Source of the DNA: Branchiostoma floridae
Lineage: Eukaryota; Chordata; Leptocardii; Amphioxiformes; Branchiostomatidae
DNA length: 64,000 nt
Reading direction: 5' to 3'
Assembly: GCF_000003815.2 (NCBI RefSeq)
Contig: NC_049990.1
Span: forward strand, 1,940,225 to 2,004,224
Within the stretch, counting starts at the first letter, position 1. Every line of letters starts with the position of its first letter. Below are positions 9,035 through 20,082 of this stretch, piece by piece. The translations under genes were made by a program, and so were the position numbers. The notes under the pieces are model-generated. The model had not been told where the DNA came from. It ran no database searches and was given only the letters and a program-made list of their open reading frames with translations.

Positions 9035-12000
9035 TTGAGTTTTGAGTTTATTATGATCCACATTTAGCCTCCTCAGAGGCTATTCTTCCTGTGGTCATTG
9101 TCACATACATATTTACACATTACATACAGTTAAAAACATACAAAGTAATATACATAGCAGTTGTTACACAATTTCTCAGTCGATATTTACAGTCCAATTT
9201 TGCAGTCCAATACTTGCTAATTGCTGTTCCATAACTGTGACATTCTGTACAGGAAGCGTCTTTTCTGAGAGTTGGATTTTGGTTTTGGTAGTCTGATCGT
9301 GTTCATTGAGCGTGTTCGGTAGTTGTGAATCTGAGACTGAAAGGTGATTTTGTCGTGCAGAGCTTTTGGTTGTTTGGTGAGCATTATTCTTTCGAAAGTG
9401 GCAAGGCTTTTCTGTTGAATCCTGTCCCTTACAGTCAGCCAGCCTAAGGTCTTCAGCATAGAGTCCACATGTGTGTAACGATCGCAACCAAGAGCAAGTC
9501 TTGCGGCCCTGTTCTGAACCACCTGTAGTCTTCTTATGTTGTTCTGTGTTGTGTTCCCCCAAACGGAGCAGCAGTAGTCTATATGTGGAATTATCAAGGC
9601 GTTGACTACGGCTATTCTCTGCTGACGTGGTAATAAGTCCTTAACTCTCCCCACCTGTGCCAAGCTTCTGTTGCACTTCTTAACTATTTGAGTTACGTGG
9701 CTGTCCCATGTGAGGTTTTGGTCAAGGTGCAGTCCGAGTAGCTTTACTGCGGGGCATTGTTCCAAACGTTGCCCCCTAAGTTCCAGCTCCAAAGGTGGCG
9801 CTTTCCTGGTTTTCTGTGCTGTTCCCACAAGCATCACTTTGGTTTTTCCATTATTCAGTTTTAGCATGTTTTCATCTGACCATGTTGCCACCCTTTCTAG
9901 GTCTATTTTGGTTTCTGTTCTTATATCATCCAATGTGTGTCCTCGCGTGTGAATCGTGCTATCATCCGCATATTGGTCTAATAATCCATTCTGTACCACC
10001 TCCGGCATATCATTTACATATATGTTATACAGCTGTGGTCCTAGGCAGCTGCCCTGTGGTACCCCACAGTGCAAGGTTCTCTGCTTGCTGTAGGCCCCAT
10101 TTGTATATACTTGCCATTTGCGGTTCGTCAGGTACGATTCAGTCCAGGACAACGCATCTTCAGTGAACCCGTACGTCGTCAGCTTCTTAAGAAGAAGAGC
10201 GTGGTCTACTAGATCAAATGCTGCGCTGTAGTCTAGTAGGACTACCGCTGTCATGAGCCCATTATCCATGTTGTCCAGCCAGTCGTCTGTCATCTTCAGT
10301 AAAGCCGTTTCAGTTGAGTGCAGTTTTCTATAGGCATGTTGTGCCTCAGATTGACAGTTTGACCGAAGTAGGTAGGATGCAATCTGCTCAGCAGCGATTC
10401 TCTCACATATCTTCCCACAAGCCGGAAGTAGACTCACAGGTCGCGAGTTTGGTCCAGATAGTGACTGCCTATTATCCTTAGGAATTGGGATGATTTTAGC
10501 ATGTTTCCATCTCGTGGGAAAGGTTCTTGTAGTAAATGAAAGGTTAATAATGTATGCCATTGGTCCAGCTATGGTATCTGAACTAATCCTTAACAGTTTA
10601 TTGTCGATTCCATCTTGACCTGGTGCTTTGCAGTCCTGAAGTTGTAAGAGGATCTTGTGCACGTCCTTGTCGGTTACAGGATCAAATGTGAAAGATGACT
10701 GACTAGGCAACACATGTGAGCTATCAGATGTTGATAGTCCAGGCAACGCATGTGAGTTATCAGATGAAAGTCCAGGTAACACATGTGAGTTATCAGATAA
10801 TAGTCCAGGCAGCACATTCAAGTTATCTGGTTGACCAGACAACACATGTGAGTTTAACGATTGTGAGTTTTCAGGTGATCCATGGGCATCCGTGCGGTCC
10901 ATGCAAGAACGAAGGTTGGCGACCTTATCCTCATAGTATCCAGCAAAGTGGTCTGCTATATCCATGGGTTTGGTCAGGAGCTTCCCATCTGCCACAATGC
11001 TAGTTGGACTCACTGTGTGTTTTCTCCCTAAAAGAGAGTTGATGGTATTCCATGTTTGTCTCGCATTTCCCGAGCACGATTCGAAGGTTTCTCTGTAAAA
11101 ACGTGTTTTTGCTTTGCGGCACAATGACACAACCCTGTTCCTCAGCTTTCGGAAAACTGCCCAGTCAGATTCAAGACCAGTTGCTTTCGCTCCTCTCTTT
11201 GCCTCGTCCCTTAGCTTCATCACTTCCTGTATGTCCGGGGTTAGCCAAGGGGCTGCGTTGGATCTGACTGTAAATTTCCTGATAGGGGCGTGGTTATCAC
11301 ATATGCCTTGTAAGATGTCTGTGAACATGTCCGTTGCCTCATTGACGTCATCAAAGTTGTAGACCAGGTGCCACGGCGCCTCACGTATGTCAGACAGAAA
11401 ATCCTCCTCCTTGAACAATTTGTATGACCTCTTGTGTACTGTTCTCGGTCCCTTTATGTGGATTTTGGACTTGCGCGTGAAAATCACAGCATCGTGGTCA
11501 GAAAAACCGATGGTTTGTAGTCTCAAATTGTCACATTTGTCCGGCTGGTTAGTGAAAACAAGATCAATGCAAGATGTTGTCATTGTCTGGCCTCTGTTTA
11601 CAGTTCTTGTGGGAACACCAACTAGTTGTTGCATACTGTAGCTTTCCGTCATTTCTTTCAGTCTCTTTGACGCATGTGAGTTTTGAATCCAGTCAATATT
11701 AAAGTCACCCAAAACGTAAGCTTCCTGTTGTTCACATGTGGCTCTATCTAACATCATTTCCAAGTTATCCATATACCCAGCATTTGAGTTTGGCGGCCTG
11801 TACAACACTGCAATTAGAAAAGGTCTCACATGTGGTAAGTGGCATGAAAGCCAAAGTACCTCTGCTGAGGGAAACATAAGATCTTCTCTAACGTTTGCCA
11901 CTATCATGTCTGTTGTATAAATGGCAACACCCCCACCCCTCCCATTCCTATCCCTTCTAACCAAACTGTAACCTTCTATATAAAGTTGTCCATCTGTTAT

Positions 12001-12811
12001 GGTATTGTCTAGATGTGTCTCTGTTACGGCCATTACGTGTATCTGGTTTTGGTTCATCAATAGTGCTAGATCGTTGACCTTATTGCGTAAACTACACACA
12101 TTGAGATGGGCTATGTTTAGACCCCGTGTTTTCGATTTGCTCATGCTTACAATTGTATATATATACAGAACAACAATAGCAAGTACTGAGATAAGCTTCA
12201 TTTCTCTGAGGTTTGGTAATTCTACTTTTCAAACCTACCTAATCTAATCGACCTAATCTGCTCTTTGTACAACAATGTACCTGTAGCCTAATTTACATAA
12301 CAAGCAACAGTCAAGGAATGAGGCGCAACGATCTAATCTAATTTACAGCTGCTTTGAATTTACATAACAATGGAGCTAAAATCCCAATACTAAAACGCTA
12401 TTACAGATCAATTACAAAACAGATCACAGGAAAATTTACTACTACTCTATCTAACACTGCACTCAGTCTAACGTGGTCTTGCTACAGTAGAATATTGCGC
12501 AAACTAGGAGTAAAATAGCACAGATTATTATAAAGGTAGTGCAGGGAGGTAAGAGGTCTTCAAGAGGCGTGCCCTCCCCACTATTCTCATCAACAGTGGT
12601 GGGGTTAACAGACTATCAAATATAACAATTTGCAGAAATAGTTATGTAAAAATGATACAACTAGGTAGTTCTTGGGTATCTAAGTATTGAATTGGATACA
12701 ACAAAGAGCATAGATTAGCAAAGGAAATGGTTGGATTTTTGTGGATTGATAATGAGCTTTTCTTGGAACAAAAAATATGGCTACCTGTAAGCTGATGACC
12801 TCTGACCTCCT
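9035..12811 (-). mobile_element. CR1/L2-type non-LTR retrotransposon, complete coding ORF2
   Basis: About 3.8 kb flanked by the 7-bp direct repeat CGGATCT (9028-9034 and 12812-12818). It splits a unit end that reads CCGGCTCTGTGATATTG uninterrupted elsewhere. The 3' end (left) carries AATAAACTCAAAACTCAAA, a short repeat tail typical of this group rather than poly(A). The 5' 610 bp (12202-12811) contain no long ORF, so the element is either naturally without ORF1 or 5'-truncated. The intact ORF and near-perfect TSD argue for a recent insertion. Confidence 0.85.
9217..12201 (-). CDS. LINE ORF2: endonuclease-reverse transcriptase
   Basis: 994 residues without interruption. The N-terminal apurinic-type endonuclease (about 28-265) shows LNVCSLRNKV, VTETHLD, RRDRNGRGGGVAIY, LGDFNIDW and the catalytic FSDHDAV. 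The reverse transcriptase (about 520-800) shows APGQDGIDNKLL, NSRPVSLLPACGK, the first catalytic Asp in VLLDYSAAFD, GVPQGSCLGP and the YADD box in DQYADDSTI. A C-terminal connection domain with WGNTTQNNIRRLQVVQNRAARL follows and the ORF ends RMSQLWNSN. Between the two enzymes (about 450-500) lies a repeat of SDNSHVLPGL-like units. The encoded enzyme nicks target DNA and primes reverse transcription of its own RNA. All key residues are present, so activity is possible. Clade placement within CR1/L2/Crack is by motif memory. Confidence 0.9.
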   Translation of the reverse strand: MKLISVLAIVVLYIYTIVSMSKSKTRGLNIAHLNVCSLRNKVNDLALLMNQNQIHVMAVTETHLDNTITDGQLYIEGYSLVRRDRNGRGGGVAIYTTDMIVANVREDLMFPSAEVLWLSCHLPHVRPFLIAVLYRPPNSNAGYMDNLEMMLDRATCEQQEAYVLGDFNIDWIQNSHASKRLKEMTESYSMQQLVGVPTRTVNRGQTMTTSCIDLVFTNQPDKCDNLRLQTIGFSDHDAVIFTRKSKIHIKGPRTVHKRSYKLFKEEDFLSDIREAPWHLVYNFDDVNEATDMFTDILQGICDNHAPIRKFTVRSNAAPWLTPDIQEVMKLRDEAKRGAKATGLESDWAVFRKLRNRVVSLCRKAKTRFYRETFESCSGNARQTWNTINSLLGRKHTVSPTSIVADGKLLTKPMDIADHFAGYYEDKVANLRSCMDRTDAHGSPENSQSLNSHVLSGQPDNLNVLPGLLSDNSHVLPGLSSDNSHALPGLSTSDSSHVLPSQSSFTFDPVTDKDVHKILLQLQDCKAPGQDGIDNKLLRISSDTIAGPMAYIINLSFTTRTFPTRWKHAKIIPIPKDNRQSLSGPNSRPVSLLPACGKICERIAAEQIASYLLRSNCQSEAQHAYRKLHSTETALLKMTDDWLDNMDNGLMTAVVLLDYSAAFDLVDHALLLKKLTTYGFTEDALSWTESYLTNRKWQVYTNGAYSKQRTLHCGVPQGSCLGPQLYNIYVNDMPEVVQNGLLDQYADDSTIHTRGHTLDDIRTETKIDLERVATWSDENMLKLNNGKTKVMLVGTAQKTRKAPPLELELRGQRLEQCPAVKLLGLHLDQNLTWDSHVTQIVKKCNRSLAQVGRVKDLLPRQQRIAVVNALIIPHIDYCCSVWGNTTQNNIRRLQVVQNRAARLALGCDRYTHVDSMLKTLGWLTVRDRIQQKSLATFERIMLTKQPKALHDKITFQSQIHNYRTRSMNTIRLPKPKSNSQKRRFLYRMSQLWNSN

Positions 12812-12818
12812 CGGATCT

Positions 12819-13940
12819 GTGATATTGAGCACTGGTGGATAATCCTACAGAGATCGTGTGTTTATTAACAATGTTCAGGGAAAATGAAATGATCAGATAA
12901 TTGGCCCCAAGTGACTTTCAAAGATAACCAAGCAGGTCTTCCGGCCTTGGTACTTCGTGTGCTAGATATCTCGTGTTATTATGATTGGGATGATAAATAA
13001 ATGGGACGTTCCTGTATATTTCTCATATACTAGTATTAACAAATTGAATTTGAAAGAAAAACAACATGTTTATTTTCGAACTGTTTATTCTAAAGCAACT
13101 GTTAACAAAATAGGTAAATAAAGATAATAACAACAAAGAAAGTTAGAAATCGGTAAACTGATCTTATCTTACAACATTCTTAACACTTCTGCTAGTTTTC
13201 AAATTATCTTATCTAAACTGAAACTGCGAATCTTAAAACAAACGCCCAGAAACAGCTATTCCTAGAAGAGTACAATAACAATAGATCTATTATCATCTCA
13301 GGTTGTAAAATCACCCGTAAAGGGGGAACTCTTTCACTTTTAGAAATAAACTTGCTACGGTTCATATTTAAAAAAGGTACAAAAACAATGATAAGTTTTA
13401 GTAGTAAGTTGTTTTTTTACAAGAAAAAAACATGAATTTACCATAATACAAGTTAACGATAAAAATCAAAACACGAAATGCTTCAAACAAAACATCTTAG
13501 AAACGAAATTCTATTTTTCTCTTTGTGGACATACTTCGTAACTAACTTAAGTTTGCTATGGAACGATTAATACAACATCTGCAATATTCCACTGTAGAAG
13601 TTACACAACAGGAAATGAACTTGAACATGATACACATCCAAGAAAACTACAATCTTACAAACTACATTCTACAATAACACGGCTAACAGAACTTCAATAT
13701 TTATATGGGATCAAACCGGACCGCATAACAGAAAAGGCTGGCGCCTCGCGAACTGAACTAGCTTTACTGACAACTTGTCAGTGCACGTAACTTTTCAGGT
13801 TCAACCGCTGACTAAACTGTCAGATCTGATTCACTTCCTCACCTGCTGGCTTCATTAGTACAACTAACATCTGTTTGTCAACAATGTGAGCCAGGTTGTG
13901 TCTCGTAAGACCAAGCTGACTGAAATGCTTGCTCAACTCC
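12819..13940 (-). other. Unit end plus 3' UTR / 3' flank of ZnF-3
   Basis: After the LINE the interrupted unit end resumes (GATATTGAGCACTGG). From about 13,000 the 3' tail of the ZnF-3 unit begins, with AATAAA (minus) at 13084-13089. Around 13,800-13,940 lies the conserved block found just after stop codons throughout the cluster. No separate gene. Confidence 0.6.
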
Positions 13941-14873
13941 TCACACTTCAACAAGTTCTGTTCTGTGAGTTTCTATATGTTTCTTCAGACTATACAGCCG
14001 ACTAAACTGTCTGCTGCACTCATCACACCTGTAGGGCTTCTCCCCTGTGTGAGTCCTCTTGTGTGTCTTCAAATTACCCAGCTCACTGAACTGCCTGCTG
14101 CACCCCTCACACGTGTAGGGTTTCTCGCCTGTGTGAGTCCGCATGTGAGTCTTCAGATGATGGAAAAGACTAAACTGTCTGCTGCACTCCTCACACTTGT
14201 AAGGTTTCTCACCTGTATGAGTCCGCATGTGTTTGTTCAGATGACCCAGCTCACTGAACTGCCTGCTGCACTCCACACACGCATAGGGTTTCTCCCCTGT
14301 GTGAGTCCTCATGTGAGTTTTCAGATGACCTAGCTGATTGAACTGCCTGCTGCACTCCTCACATATGTAGGGTTTCTCCCCTGTGTGAGTCCTCATGTGA
14401 GTTTTCAGATCACCCAGCCGACTGAACTGCTTGTTGCACTCCTCACATCTGTAGGGCTTCTCACCTGTGTGAGTGCGCAAGTGATTCTTTAGAGCATCCA
14501 GCTGACTGAACCGACTGCTGCACTCCTCACACTTGTACGGCTTTTCACCTGTGTGAGTGCGCATGTGAGTCTTCAGATTACACAGCTTACTGAACGGCTT
14601 ACTGCACTCCTCACACTTGTAAGGTTTCTCACCTGTGTGAGTACGAATGTGTTCCTCAAGATGACCCAGCCGACTGAACTGCTTTCTGCACTCCTCACAC
14701 CTGTAAGGTTTCTCACCTGTATGAGTCCGCATGTATTCCTTAAGTTGTCTGAACTGCCCGTTGCACTCCTCACGCTTGTAGCGTTTCTTCTCTCTGACAG
14801 ATCGCACAGAAGAACCCTTTTCCGACTTTCTCCTGACGTCACCCAAGCTCTGGGCACTGCTTGTTGTCGACAT
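13941..14873 (-). CDS. C2H2 zinc-finger protein ZnF-3 (9 intact fingers plus one broken)
   Basis: 310 residues with leader [16 protein letters not shown]. The first finger is damaged: YKREEC has Arg in place of the first zinc-binding Cys, three residues (GHL of the paralogues) are missing and EYMRTH has Tyr for the first His, so it should not bind zinc. Nine good fingers follow with triplets RHE, KNT, QAN, RDT, QHT, EHK, LHT, ENT, RSK. The C-terminus RTELVEV is shared with ZnF-5 and similar to ZnF-9. The acceptor CAACAG|AAG puts the intron from 14896. The helix FSLFHHLKTH of finger 8 recurs in ZnF-7 and ZnF-10, which points to exchange of single fingers between copies. Confidence 0.9.
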   Translation of the reverse strand: MSTTSSAQSLGDVRRKSEKGSSVRSVREKKRYKREECNGQFRQLKEYMRTHTGEKPYRCEECRKQFSRLGHLEEHIRTHTGEKPYKCEECSKPFSKLCNLKTHMRTHTGEKPYKCEECSSRFSQLDALKNHLRTHTGEKPYRCEECNKQFSRLGDLKTHMRTHTGEKPYICEECSRQFNQLGHLKTHMRTHTGEKPYACVECSRQFSELGHLNKHMRTHTGEKPYKCEECSRQFSLFHHLKTHMRTHTGEKPYTCEGCSRQFSELGNLKTHKRTHTGEKPYRCDECSRQFSRLYSLKKHIETHRTELVEV

Positions 14874-14895
14874 CCTTCTAGATCTTGTGTAACTT

Positions 14896-16187
14896 CTGTT
14901 GAGCCAATAGAAACGATCAAGTTAGATAAATTTCATCCATACTGGTCATAGCAATGCATGAATTTTTAAGTGAGGCGTATTAAATGGCGAAAATGTGGTC
15001 TATATTTGCCACAGAAACAGCATTTTCACGGAAAAGAGAAGCAAGCAATAGAATTCTGCCAAATTGCACGCAGAAATCACGGCCAATCACAGCGTGTAAG
15101 CTCAGCGCGCTGACAAGAACCTGGTCTGCAGTCTGTAGCTTTGACTTTGGATTCCACTTCGATTTTGTCACGAAAACCGGGTTTTTAATGAGGTGACCGA
15201 ATGCGAAAGGGGCCGACATCTATTGTTTACGAGCATAACAATACAGCAAAAACAAAGGAGTATGACTTTTGACGCATAACGCCACCCCACGCTTGTAGCA
15301 ACAGTGAAAACATAAGAATCTCTTCAAAACATCTTATCAATTTTCCGGTAAAATGAGTGAAATCACTCGGTCAAACTTCAGCGAAAACAGATGCTTTTTG
15401 TTCCACGTTGTCCCCGAATGTGCAACTAGAAAAGGCTAAATGTGAAAATACGTCTAAGGATTGGTTTCTGAATCTCCCCTTAAAATAAGGAACACGCCAT
15501 GATGAACACCAGATTAATCTCCAAACAGATCCACGGTGGCGTGATATAGTATCAAACCCACCGGTGCCCATTTGACTCCCTTTGGCTGGCTACACTCCCT
15601 GGTCAGCTTTGATACTATGTTATGGCATCGTAGGATCTGCTTGGAGATTACACCAGATGTCAGAAAATGGCGGGGTCCGGAAGTTTCCGACCCAGGGGCG
15701 AATGGAGGGGTTTACAGTATACTGTACATATATCAACTGCGCCGTTTATACCAGTAAGGTGTTTCTTAACACCAATAAACACTACAAAATCGACTTTTGG
15801 AAAAGCAAATAAGCGTATCACACATGCAGTTTTCCTAGTTTTAACGATTACAACGCCACAAACTCATAAAAGAAAGATCTATAAACCCCTGAAGGGCCCC
15901 AAAATTTGTTTACGTTATCTTCCGCCTTTTCTCCTCGATCCTCGCTTCCTCTGTGTGAATTGAATAAACAGTGTGACAGAAAATTTCCTCTATTTTAGGT
16001 CAGGAAACAGCAAAGTTCAAAAGGAACATGAGGATCATTTCCCTCTGCAGGTTATGGTCTGTTTTGCAACACCCACAGAAGACGGTTTACCAGTTGACGG
16101 GACCGCCTACCGAAACACGACAGTACACGCTTAAATTCTCTGTCAAATCTAGAGTTTCTGGAGTCAAAATACAGCTGATCGTCTTAC
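14896..16187 (-). other. Intron of ZnF-3
   Basis: Runs from the acceptor at 14896 to the donor GTTCAG|GTAAGA at 16187. It contains the repeated intron blocks and a small MITE at 15515-15650. The acceptor-proximal part (around 14,940-15,060, with GTCTATATTTGCCACAG) matches the ZnF-13 intron far better than the others do. Confidence 0.65.
15515..15650. mobile_element. 136-bp foldback MITE with 8-bp TSD
   Basis: Flanked by direct repeats CACCAGAT (15507-15514 and 15651-15658), which is the single-copy sequence in other units. The ends TAATCTCC/GGAGATTA continue into long imperfect inverted arms (…TGATATAGTATCAAA against TTTGATACTATG…). It is too short to code. The terminus TAATCTCCAA.CAGA resembles the TACTCTCCAAGCAGA ends of MITEs at 47.9 and 56.8 kb, suggesting one superfamily. 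Confidence 0.8.
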
Positions 16188-16350
16188 CTGAACAAACTTC
16201 AAGACAAGTCGGTCCCACAAACACCAGTAGGTTGTCTCTAAAGCCGCGAAAGTTGTGGTCTTTGCTCCGGAAGGACGGGAACTGTTCCAAACCGCTGTCG
16301 CTCTCGACTCTCCGAGTAAACAGGAAGACGGCGTCATGTGACCCGGAAGT
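16188..16350 (-). promoter_or_regulatory. Non-coding exon 1 and core promoter of ZnF-3
   Basis: Donor at exon base 16188; ETS-type GTGACCCGGAAGT at 16338-16350 directly after GTCAT, giving GTCATGTGAC (E-box/USF-like) overlapping the ETS core. In this copy an ORF of about 100 codons happens to run through the exon and into the intron, but it is not conserved in frame in the other units. Confidence 0.6.
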
Positions 16351-17063
16351 GATCTTTTGTTTTGGGCCAAACATCATCTCCTGGTTATCCAATAGTTGTC
16401 GCGACATCGCTCAGTTGAAAGCTGAGGTTGTAGTAATGATATAATTTAGAAGAGCCAATTGTACAAGATAAAATTGAGAAATGATGTTACATGTATTAAA
16501 TGTATTACAGGTATGCGATATGGTTTAGCCGGCGTCCATGGGCGCCGCCATTTTGTTTCTCAGTGGTGTATGATGGGAATGGGTGTTGCAATTTCGATGT
16601 TACGTTGAGGAGGAATGTTATGAGCGTGTGGTTGCGGTCTTGACGGATATAAAGAGACGGCAGACAGAATGTTTGGTGAGTTTTATGGTGTCATGGCGTT
16701 TTTTAATCCCTACTGACTACATACTGTCCACATACATTACCAACCGTCAGTAGCGTTGTAGACGCACATTAAAGCTTCTACTACTAAGTCACAGACCAGC
16801 TCTGTGATATTGAACATTGGTGGATAATCCTACAGAGATGGTGTGTATATTAACAGTTCAGGTGTTGGGAAAATGAAATTATCATATAATAGGCCCCTGG
16901 CGACTTTAAGAGATACTGCTGCAGGACTTACCGTCTTGGTATCTCGTGTACTAGATATCCCGTGTTCTATTGCTTAGCATGATAAGTAAATGAGAATTTC
17001 CAACGTTTCTCATGTGCTAACAAATTCAATGTGTAAGAAAAACTACATGCATGGTTCGAACTG
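16351..17063. promoter_or_regulatory. Upstream block of ZnF-3 and inter-unit boundary
   Basis: Contains the YY1-like GCCGCCATTTTG at 16544-16555 and the plus-strand TATAAA at 16648-16653, then the conserved boundary sequence (GATATTGAACATTGGTGG and GATATCCCGTGTTCTATTG) that separates units. No gene is visible. Confidence 0.4.
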
Positions 17064-18120
17064 TTTATTTGAAACAACTTTTTTTTTTAACAAAATGGAT
17101 GGATACAAACTATTACAGTCAATAACAAAGATAGATATTAATAAGTAAAGTCATCTTATACTACAAGAGTATTGGTCTATTGTTCTAAACAAAGTACCAC
17201 AATAAACAACTAAGATAATAACTAATAAGGAAAATAAGCTTATCTTACAAAATCATGAACACCTCTATTGGTCTACTGTTCTCCCATCTTACTGCAAGTC
17301 TAAAATCTATAACGTTACGGAACATAGCTAGAGATATAAATGTACTATTCCTAGGAGAAAAGGAAAATAATAAGTTTACTACTCTTCTTCTTTAGACATT
17401 GACTTAGTACTGTTCATTGAATGTCGATGAAGGTACAAAAACAATCTTCAATGTTAAGTTCTAGTTCTACTTTACAAATCAGTGTTAGTTTCTGGCTTAG
17501 TTTCAAAATACATGTAAATGTTACGTTCTATCTAGAAAAGGGATGCTACTTCATTAGCAAACCATCAAACACCTTTAAAGGAATTGCAAAACAGCCAACA
17601 AAATTCTACTTTTTCCTGCCTTGTAGACATATCTTACTACTGTTCTACAGATATACCAAAACGTGCTGGTTCTAGTTAACTTCTAGTTTACTACAAAACA
17701 ATTAAAACAAGATCTACAATAGTTGGCTTCTAGTTTGCTACGAAACAGTTCTAACAAGATGTGCAGTATTCCACAGAAGTTACGAAACAGGAAATGAAAT
17801 GAAACATGATACACACTCAACAAAACTACCATCTTGGAACACCACGGGTAAGCGAACTTCACTTTTTACATGGAATCAAAATGAATCCCATAACAGAAAA
17901 GGCTGGCGCCTCAAAAACATGACCTGAACTGGCTTTACTGACAACATGTCAGTGCATGTAACTTTTCAGGTTCAACCGCTGACTAAACTGTCTGATCTGA
18001 TTCACTTCCCCACCTGCTGGCTTCATCGGTACACTTAACACCTGTTTCTCACCTGTGTGAGTCTACCAATGCCATTTACTGACGGAAATGCTAACTTGAC
18101 TCCCTCACACTTGTTCAAGT
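17064..18120 (-). other. 3' UTR / 3' flank of ZnF-4
   Basis: AATAAA (minus) at 17064-17069. A/T-rich tail, nearly identical to the tail of ZnF-12 over the last several hundred bases before the stop codon (18120 side), including a shared stray CACCTGTGTGAGTC finger-linker remnant at about 18,045. Confidence 0.6.
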
Positions 18121-18960
18121 TCATTTGTGAGTTTCCATGTGTTTCTTTAGACTGTACTGCCGACTGAACTGCTTGCTGCACTCCTCACACCTGTAAGGTT
18201 TCTTACCTGTATGAGTCCGTATGTGTTTCTTCAGATCACCCAGCTGACTGAACTGCTTGCTGCACTCCTCACACTTGTAGGGTTTCTCCCCTGTGTGAGT
18301 CCGCATGTGTTTCTTCAGATTACTCAGGTGACTGAACTGCTTGCTGCACTGCTCACACCTGTAAGGTTTCTCACCTGTGTGAGTCCGTATGTGTTTTTTC
18401 AGATCACCCACCTGACCGAAATGCCTGCTGCACTCCTCACACTTGTAGGGTTTTTCCCCTGTGTGAGTCCGCATGTGCGTCTTGAAAGATTCCAGGTGAC
18501 TAAACTGCCTGCTGCACTCCTCACACTTGTAAGGTTTCTCTCCTGTGTGAGTTCGCATGTGCGTCTTGAGAGATTCCAGCCGACTAAACTGCCTGCTGCA
18601 CTCCTCACACCTGTAGGGTTTCTCACCTGTGTGAGTCAGCAAGTGATTCTTTAGAGTATTCAGGTGACTGAACTGACTGCTGCATGCCTCACACCTGTAA
18701 GGTTTCTCACCGGTGTGAGTCCGCATGTGAGCCTTCAGATTACCCAGCTTACTGAACTGCCTGCTGCACTCCTCACACCTGTAGGGTTTCTCACCTGTGT
18801 GAGTACGAATGTGTTCCTCAAGATGACTCAGCTTACTGAACTGCCTGCTGCACTCCTCACACTTGTAGCGTTTCTCACGTCTGACAGATCGCACAGAAAT
18901 ATCCATTTCCGTCTTTCTCCTGACGCCACCCAAACTCTGGGCACGGCTTGTTGTCGACAT
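18121..18960 (-). CDS. C2H2 zinc-finger protein ZnF-4 (9 fingers)
   Basis: 279 residues; leader [20 protein letters not shown] differs from the consensus (GDVRRK to GGVRRK). Nine complete fingers with triplets KHE, KNA, HTN, RST, HST, QDK, HNK, QDK, RSK; the final finger ends HMETHK with no further tail. The intron begins at 18980 after TCTCTACAG|AAG. Flanking DNA on both sides, the intron, exon 1 and an upstream MITE are near-identical to those of ZnF-12. Yet the two proteins share only their last fingers closely (SRQYSLKKH), and ZnF-12 has two fingers fewer. This pair is the best case in the window for recent duplication followed by change confined to the finger array. Confidence 0.92.
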   Translation of the reverse strand: MSTTSRAQSLGGVRRKTEMDISVRSVRREKRYKCEECSRQFSKLSHLEEHIRTHTGEKPYRCEECSRQFSKLGNLKAHMRTHTGEKPYRCEACSSQFSHLNTLKNHLLTHTGEKPYRCEECSRQFSRLESLKTHMRTHTGEKPYKCEECSRQFSHLESFKTHMRTHTGEKPYKCEECSRHFGQVGDLKKHIRTHTGEKPYRCEQCSKQFSHLSNLKKHMRTHTGEKPYKCEECSKQFSQLGDLKKHIRTHTGKKPYRCEECSKQFSRQYSLKKHMETHK

Positions 18961-18979
18961 CCTTCTAGATTTGCAACTT

Positions 18980-19859
18980 CTGTAGAGACAATAGGAACGA
19001 TCAAGTCAGAGACGCTCAATGCTAGTTTATCCATAGCCCACAATGCATGAATTTTAGCATAAGGCCTAGTGAGCCGCGAAATTGCGGTTAATTTTGCCAT
19101 TGACACAGATTTTTGCTATGAATAGAATTCGCTGAAATCACTGCAAACTAAAAGCTCAAATGCGCTGGCGAGAACGCCGTCTGCAGTCTGGCCCTTTGGG
19201 TTTAGCTGTTTTCCTTCTATTTTGTCATGAAAATGACTTCAAATGAGATTAACGTATGTGAAAGGGACCGACATCTATTGTTTAAGAGCATAACAATAGG
19301 GCGAAAACAAAGGAGTGCGACTCTTGACGATAGACGCCACCCCACGCTTGTAGCTACAGTGAAAACAAATAAACGGTGACCGAATCTCTCGACTTCTGAT
19401 TAATTTCTCGGTAAAATGTGTGAAATAACTTTGTATCACGTAGTCACTGAATGAGAAAACCCTAAAACTGAAATCACATCCAAGCATCAGTTACTGAACC
19501 TCCCCGTAAAATAAGGAACACGCCATGATGGCGGAAATCTTCCGACCCAGGGGCGGGCAGATTGGTTTTACAGTATCCCGTACATATATCAATTACGCCC
19601 TGCATACCAATAAAACTTTTTCTACATCAATGAAAACACTTGAAAATTGATCCTGCAATTGAACATACACCTAAACACGCATTTTGATGGGTACAACCCA
19701 AGCAGTTGCTAAAAGAAAGACCCTCGGTAAACCCCTCATGGCCCCAACATTTGTTTACGTTGTTTTCTGCCTCCCTCTTCGCTTCCCCTCCTGAACACGC
19801 TTGAGTTTTCTGTCAATTCTACAGACGTTTTACAGTCAGGATACAACAGATCGTCTTAC
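18980..19859 (-). other. Intron of ZnF-4
   Basis: Acceptor at 18980, donor GTCCAG|GTAAGA at 19859. At about 0.88 kb it is the shortest clean intron of the cluster. Nearly co-linear with 56,256-57,230 (ZnF-12), which differs by an inserted 98-bp MITE. Confidence 0.65.
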
Positions 19860-20034
19860 CTGGACAAACGTAAACTCAAGCCTTGCACACAAACACCAGT
19901 AGGTTGTCTCTAAAGCCGCGAAAGTTTTTGCTCCGGAAGGACAAGGACCTTGGGAAGGACGGGAACTTTTCCCAACCGCTGTTGATCCGCCACGTAGAGT
20001 AAACAGGAAGTCTCGGTGCAGATGACCCGGAAAT
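19860..20034 (-). promoter_or_regulatory. Non-coding exon 1 and core promoter of ZnF-4
   Basis: Donor at exon base 19860. The ETS-like site is altered to GATGACCCGGAAAT (20021-20034), a change shared with ZnF-12. The exon contains a partial tandem duplication of the GGAAGGACAAGGACCTTGGGAAGGAC type around 19,935-19,965. Confidence 0.55.
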
Positions 20035-20082
20035 ATTCAATGATCATAGGTCAACCATCATCACCTGATTACTCCACAATTG

